Positions 60,461-64,000 of a DNA stretch of 64,000 bases are shown in pieces. Position 1 is the first letter of the stretch. Each line of letters opens with the position of its first letter. Made by a program: the position numbers and the translations under genes. Source of the DNA: Kosakonia sp. BYX6 (GTDB lineage: Bacteria; Pseudomonadota; Gammaproteobacteria; Enterobacterales; Enterobacteriaceae); the NCBI RefSeq assembly GCF_038449125.1, contig NZ_CP151800.1:1274406-1338405 (forward strand). Reading direction: 5' to 3'. The notes under the pieces were generated by a model, which saw nothing but the letters and a program-made list of their open reading frames with translations, did no database searches and had not been told where the DNA came from.

Positions 60461-62785
60461 GTGAAAATCGTATATCTGATTCGCACCCGCTGGCGCTGGC
60501 TGGTGGGTGTGCCCCTGCTGTTGGTACTGGCGGTTATCGCCGCCGATAAAATTTGGCCATTACCGCTTAGCGAGGTCGACCCGGCGCGAGTGGTGGTGGC
60601 TGAAGATGGAACACCGCTGTGGAGATTTGCCGATGCCAACGGCATCTGGCGCTACCCGGTGACCATCGAAGAGGTTTCGCCGCGCTATTTGCAGGCACTG
60701 ATTCAATATGAAGACCGCTGGTTCTGGGATCACCCTGGCATCAATCCGTTTTCGATTGCGCGCGCGGCCTGGCAGGATTTGCGTTACGGGCGCGTTGTCT
60801 CCGGGGGCAGCACGCTGACCATGCAGGTGGCACGTCTGCTTGACCCGCATTCGCGCACGTTTGGCGGCAAGGTTCGTCAGGTTTGGCGCGCCTTGCAACT
60901 GGAGTGGCACCTTTCTAAACGTGACATCCTGACGCTCTATCTCAACCGCGCGCCCTTTGGCGGCACGCTGCAAGGCATTGGCGCGGCAAGCTGGGCTTAT
61001 TTGGGCAAACCGCCTGCGAAACTCAGCTATGCAGAAGCGGCGCTCTTAGCCGTGTTGCCGCAAGCGCCAAGCCGTTTGCGCCCGGACCGCTGGCCGCAAC
61101 GTGCGCAGGCCGCACGAGACAAAGTGTTGGATCGCATGGTGACGCAAAACGTCTGGCCCGTTTCGCAGGTTAAAGAGTCGCGGGAAGAACCGGTCTGGCT
61201 GGCTCCCCGGCAGATGCCGCAACTGGCGCCGTTGTTCGCCCGGCGCATGCTGGGGGTTAACAATGCTCTGAAAGTGACAACGACGCTGGATGCCAGCCTG
61301 CAAAGGCAGCTCGAAGAACTGGCGTTAGGTGTGAAATCTCGCCTGCCGGCGCGCAGCTCGCTGGCGATGATTGTTGTTGATCACACCAATATGAAAGTGC
61401 GCGGCTGGGTGGGTTCGGTGGATATTAACGACGACAGCCGTTTCAGCCATGTCGATATGGTCAGCGCCGTTCGCTCGCCGGGGTCAGTATTAAAACCGTT
61501 TATTTATGGCCTCGCGCTGGACGAAGGGCTGATCCACCCAGCGTCGTTATTGCAGGATGTGCCGCGCCGGGTTGGGGATTATCGGCCCGGTAACTTTGAC
61601 AGCGGGTTTCACGGCCCGGTGAGCATGAGTGAGGCGCTGGTGCGCTCGCTGAATCTTCCTGCTGTGCAGGTGCTGGAAGCCTACGGGCCGAAGAAGTTCG
61701 CCGGGAATCTGCGCAATGCCGGTTTGCCGCTGATCTTGCCGCCGGATGCTGAACCTAATCTGTCATTGATCCTCGGCGGTGCGGGCGCACGGCTGGAAGA
61801 TATCGCGGCGGCTTACAGCGCCTTTGCCCGCCACGGCAAAGCCGGAAAGCTGCGTCTGACGCCGGGTGCGCCGCTGGTGGAGCGCCGACTGATGTCGCCG
61901 GGCGCTGCATGGATTATCCGCCGTATTCTGGCAAACGAAGCTCAGCCAGTGCCGGATAATGCGCTAGCACAGGTGGTGCCGCTCGCCTGGAAAACCGGCA
62001 CCAGTTACGGCTACCGTGATGCCTGGGCGATTGGCATTAACGCTCGCTATGTGATTGGCATCTGGACAGGGCGACCGGACGGTACGCCTGTTGCCGGGCA
62101 ATTTGGTTTTGCCAGCGCAGTCCCGTTGCTTAACCAGGTCAATAATTTGTTGCAGCCGCGCTCAGCGCTTGAAAGCGCGCGCTTGCCACGCGACCCCAGA
62201 CCACAAACGGTCAGTAGCGGCGTGATCTGCTGGCCGGGTGGGCAAAGTTTATCGCCAGGCGACAGCAACTGCCGCCGCCGTCTGTCCACTTGGTTGCTTG
62301 AGGGGAGCCAGCCGCCGACGCTATTAATGCCGGAGCAAGAAGGGCTACACGGCATTAATTTCCCGCTATGGCTTAACCGCGAAGGGCACCGTGTGGCGGT
62401 AGATTGCCCCGACGCGCAGCAAAAAACCTGGATCGTCTGGCCGTTACCGCTGGAGCCATGGTTGCCCGCGGGCGAACATCGTGCCGCACGTTTACCGGCG
62501 GCGGATAAAGTTTGCCCGCCGCGCGATGATAATGCGCCACCGCCACTGTTACTGAGTGGCGTGCGCGAAGGCGCGGTCATTAAGCGTGTTCCCGGCCAGG
62601 CGTTTGCGTTGCTACCGTTGCAAAGCAGCGGCGGGGAAGGCGGGCGCTGGTGGTTCTTAAACGGCGAACCGCTGTCGGCGCATAGCCATTTATTGAGCCT
62701 GAAACTTGATAAAAGTGGGGAGTATCAGTTGTTGGTGATGGATGATGCGGGGCAGGTCGCAACGGTGCACTTCGTTGTGCAATAA
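60461..62785 (+). CDS. pbpC: Penicillin-binding protein 1C
   Basis: 774-residue bifunctional peptidoglycan synthase. One membrane helix lies near 12-30. The glycosyltransferase domain (about 50-230) has catalytic Glu in IQYEDRWFWDHPG and GGSTLTMQVARLL. The transpeptidase domain (about 290-560) has active-site Ser in SPGSVLKPF and KTGTSYG, and a C-terminal PBP1C domain follows. The start is GTG at 60461, one base after the yfhM stop. There is no strong ribosome site, so coupling to yfhM is likely. Confidence 0.95.
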   Translation: MKIVYLIRTRWRWLVGVPLLLVLAVIAADKIWPLPLSEVDPARVVVAEDGTPLWRFADANGIWRYPVTIEEVSPRYLQALIQYEDRWFWDHPGINPFSIARAAWQDLRYGRVVSGGSTLTMQVARLLDPHSRTFGGKVRQVWRALQLEWHLSKRDILTLYLNRAPFGGTLQGIGAASWAYLGKPPAKLSYAEAALLAVLPQAPSRLRPDRWPQRAQAARDKVLDRMVTQNVWPVSQVKESREEPVWLAPRQMPQLAPLFARRMLGVNNALKVTTTLDASLQRQLEELALGVKSRLPARSSLAMIVVDHTNMKVRGWVGSVDINDDSRFSHVDMVSAVRSPGSVLKPFIYGLALDEGLIHPASLLQDVPRRVGDYRPGNFDSGFHGPVSMSEALVRSLNLPAVQVLEAYGPKKFAGNLRNAGLPLILPPDAEPNLSLILGGAGARLEDIAAAYSAFARHGKAGKLRLTPGAPLVERRLMSPGAAWIIRRILANEAQPVPDNALAQVVPLAWKTGTSYGYRDAWAIGINARYVIGIWTGRPDGTPVAGQFGFASAVPLLNQVNNLLQPRSALESARLPRDPRPQTVSSGVICWPGGQSLSPGDSNCRRRLSTWLLEGSQPPTLLMPEQEGLHGINFPLWLNREGHRVAVDCPDAQQKTWIVWPLPLEPWLPAGEHRAARLPAADKVCPPRDDNAPPPLLLSGVREGAVIKRVPGQAFALLPLQSSGGEGGRWWFLNGEPLSAHSHLLSLKLDKSGEYQLLVMDDAGQVATVHFVVQ

Positions 62786-62935
62786 ACACTTAAATAGCGA
62801 GTTTAGTGAATGGTGTTGCTCAAACTCGTCTTATTTTAAAAAAATGTTACCTTCATCCATAGGCAACGCCCGCATTGCTCTTTATAATCCGCGCCACACC
62901 TATTCAGGGCAACAGAACAACTTACAGAGGTAAAC

Positions 62936-63367
62936 ATGGCTATTGAACGTACTTTTTCCATCATCAAACCGAACGCGGTGGCAAAAAACGTTATTGGCAA
63001 CATCTTCTCTCGCTTTGAAGCGGCAGGGTTCACCATCGTTGGCACCAAAATGCTGCATCTGACTGTTGATCAGGCGCGTGGTTTTTACGCTGAGCACGAA
63101 GGTCGCCCGTTCTTTGACGGTCTGGTCGAGTTCATGACTTCCGGCCCGATCGTGGTTTCCGTACTGGAAGGCGAAAACGCCGTTCAGCGTCACCGTGATC
63201 TGCTGGGCGCAACCAACCCGGCAAACGCGCTGGCTGGCACTCTGCGTGCTGACTACGCGGACAGCTTTACCGAGAACGGCACCCACGGTTCCGATTCCCT
63301 GGAATCTGCCGCGCGTGAAATCGCTTACTTCTTCGCTGAAGGCGAAGTTTGCCCGCGCACCCGTTAA
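62936..63367 (+). CDS. ndk: Nucleoside diphosphate kinase
   Basis: 143-residue enzyme that balances NTP and dNTP pools by phosphoryl transfer. The active-site His is in [12 protein letters not shown] (His117 by the E. coli count) and the start is [15 protein letters not shown]. It has its own 150-bp upstream region after pbpC and a strong hairpin terminator about 90 bp downstream. Confidence 0.98.
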   Translation: MAIERTFSIIKPNAVAKNVIGNIFSRFEAAGFTIVGTKMLHLTVDQARGFYAEHEGRPFFDGLVEFMTSGPIVVSVLEGENAVQRHRDLLGATNPANALAGTLRADYADSFTENGTHGSDSLESAAREIAYFFAEGEVCPRTR

Positions 63368-63459
63368 TTTCCGGTTAATCGTGTAACGAGATTTACACTT
63401 TAATTTGTGAAATGCCGCGTGCAAACGTGGTATCTGTGCGTCAGAATTTGTACAATGCT

Positions 63460-63503
63460 GCGCCCCAGGATGAGCCGATGCTTGCCTGGGGCGCTTCTTT
63501 TTA
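63460..63503 (+). terminator. Terminator between ndk and rlmN
   Basis: GCGCCCCAGG pairs perfectly with CCTGGGGCGC (63485-63494) and TTCTTTTT follows. It lies 93 bp after ndk and 46 bp before rlmN. Confidence 0.85.
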
Positions 63504-63548
63504 ACCCTCCACGGGCCACAACGTGTAATAACGAGGCCGGAATAGATT

Positions 63549-64000
63549 ATGTCTGAACAAATTGCCATGCCTGAGAACGACGCTCTCACGGTTCCAAACA
63601 AAGATGCAAAAATCAACCTGCTGGATTTAAACCGTCAGCAGATGCGCGAATTTTTCAAAAACTTAGGCGAAAAACCCTTCCGCGCCGATCAGGTGATGAA
63701 GTGGATGTATCACTATTGCTGCGACGACTTTGATGAGATGACTGACATCAACAAAGTTCTGCGTGGCAAATTAAAAGAGGTCGCGGAGATCCGCGCGCCG
63801 GAAGTGGTAGAAGAACAGCGCTCTTCCGACGGCACCATCAAATGGGCGATTGCCGTAGGCGATCAGCGCGTTGAAACCGTCTATATCCCGGAAGAAGACC
63901 GCGCGACACTGTGCGTCTCTTCACAGGTGGGTTGTGCGCTGGAGTGTAAATTTTGCTCCACGGCGCAGCAGGGCTTCAACCGTAACCTGCGGGTTTCTGA
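63549..64000 (+). CDS. rlmN: Dual-specificity RNA methyltransferase RlmN, N-terminal part (cut by window edge)
   Basis: First 150 codons of the radical-SAM enzyme that makes m2A2503 in 23S rRNA and m2A37 in tRNAs. The radical-SAM cysteines CxxxCxxC are seen in [16 protein letters not shown] at about residues 124-139. The N-terminal accessory domain ([15 protein letters not shown]) is intact. The gene continues beyond the right edge. Confidence 0.95.
   Translation, partial: MSEQIAMPENDALTVPNKDAKINLLDLNRQQMREFFKNLGEKPFRADQVMKWMYHYCCDDFDEMTDINKVLRGKLKEVAEIRAPEVVEEQRSSDGTIKWAIAVGDQRVETVYIPEEDRATLCVSSQVGCALECKFCSTAQQGFNRNLRVS

Noticed and set aside
63451-63503. Possible small RNA from TACAAT at 63451 into the hairpin
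   Set aside because: The product would be little more than the terminator itself, and no acceptable -35 is present; it is better explained as the ndk terminator.

Overview
The window is a stretch of chromosome from a member of the Enterobacteriaceae, most likely in the Enterobacter/Kosakonia/Klebsiella range. Nearly every protein is a close full-length relative of an Escherichia coli K-12 protein, in the gene order of the E. coli 57-58 minute region. It differs from E. coli by the usual non-Escherichia absences (no hcaR-hcaEFCBD or yph genes between hcaT/csiE and glyA) and by several insertions. REP units, one ERIC element and canonical enterobacterial operators (FNR, NadR, PurR, NsrR, RcnR, IscR, GlrR) support the placement. 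Species identity is inference, not read directly.

Layout. 1-5 kb: ung (partial, -), grcA (+), srmB (-), trmN6 (+), nadB (-). 5-8 kb: sigma-E operon with leader ORF, rpoE-rseA-rseB-rseC. 8-15 kb: lepA-lepB-rnc-era-recO-pdxJ-acpS, all +, with an ERIC element between era and recO, then convergent yfhL. 15-19 kb: an AT-rich acyltransferase-3 gene, yfhH, and an MFS transporter, all -. 18.8-26 kb: pgpC, tadA, mltF (-), purL. 26-30 kb: sRNA GlmY with its sigma-54/GlrR/IHF control region, then glrK-glrG-glrR and glnB. 30-36.9 kb: hmp (-), glyA, rcnA/rcnR, hcaT, csiE (-). 37-38.6 kb: a DUF1007/NicO metal-transport pair. 38.7-46.1 kb: suhB (-), trmJ and the Fe-S assembly operon iscR-iscS-iscU-iscA-hscB-hscA-fdx-iscX. 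46-50.4 kb: pepB, sseB, and an uncharacterised membrane M48 peptidase. 50.6-55.2 kb, all -: an alpha-glucoside PTS permease, a GH4 6-phospho-alpha-glucosidase, sseA, and an RpiR-type regulator. 55.5-64 kb: yfhM (alpha-2-macroglobulin), pbpC, ndk and the start of rlmN.

How the genes fit together. Most are housekeeping: envelope stress, translation, RNA processing, cofactor synthesis, purine and one-carbon metabolism, nitrogen sensing and Fe-S assembly. The GlrK/GlrR genes sit directly downstream of the sRNA promoter they are known to control. RcnA/RcnR and the DUF1007/NicO pair put two related metal-transport systems within 5 kb. The accessory content (acyltransferase, MFS, M48 peptidase, PTS/GH4/RpiR) is inserted between conserved genes. 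The most unusual arrangement is sseA embedded between the PTS/GH4 genes and their likely regulator, with matching palindromes upstream. I saw no CRISPR array, tRNA, rRNA, prophage or insertion sequence.
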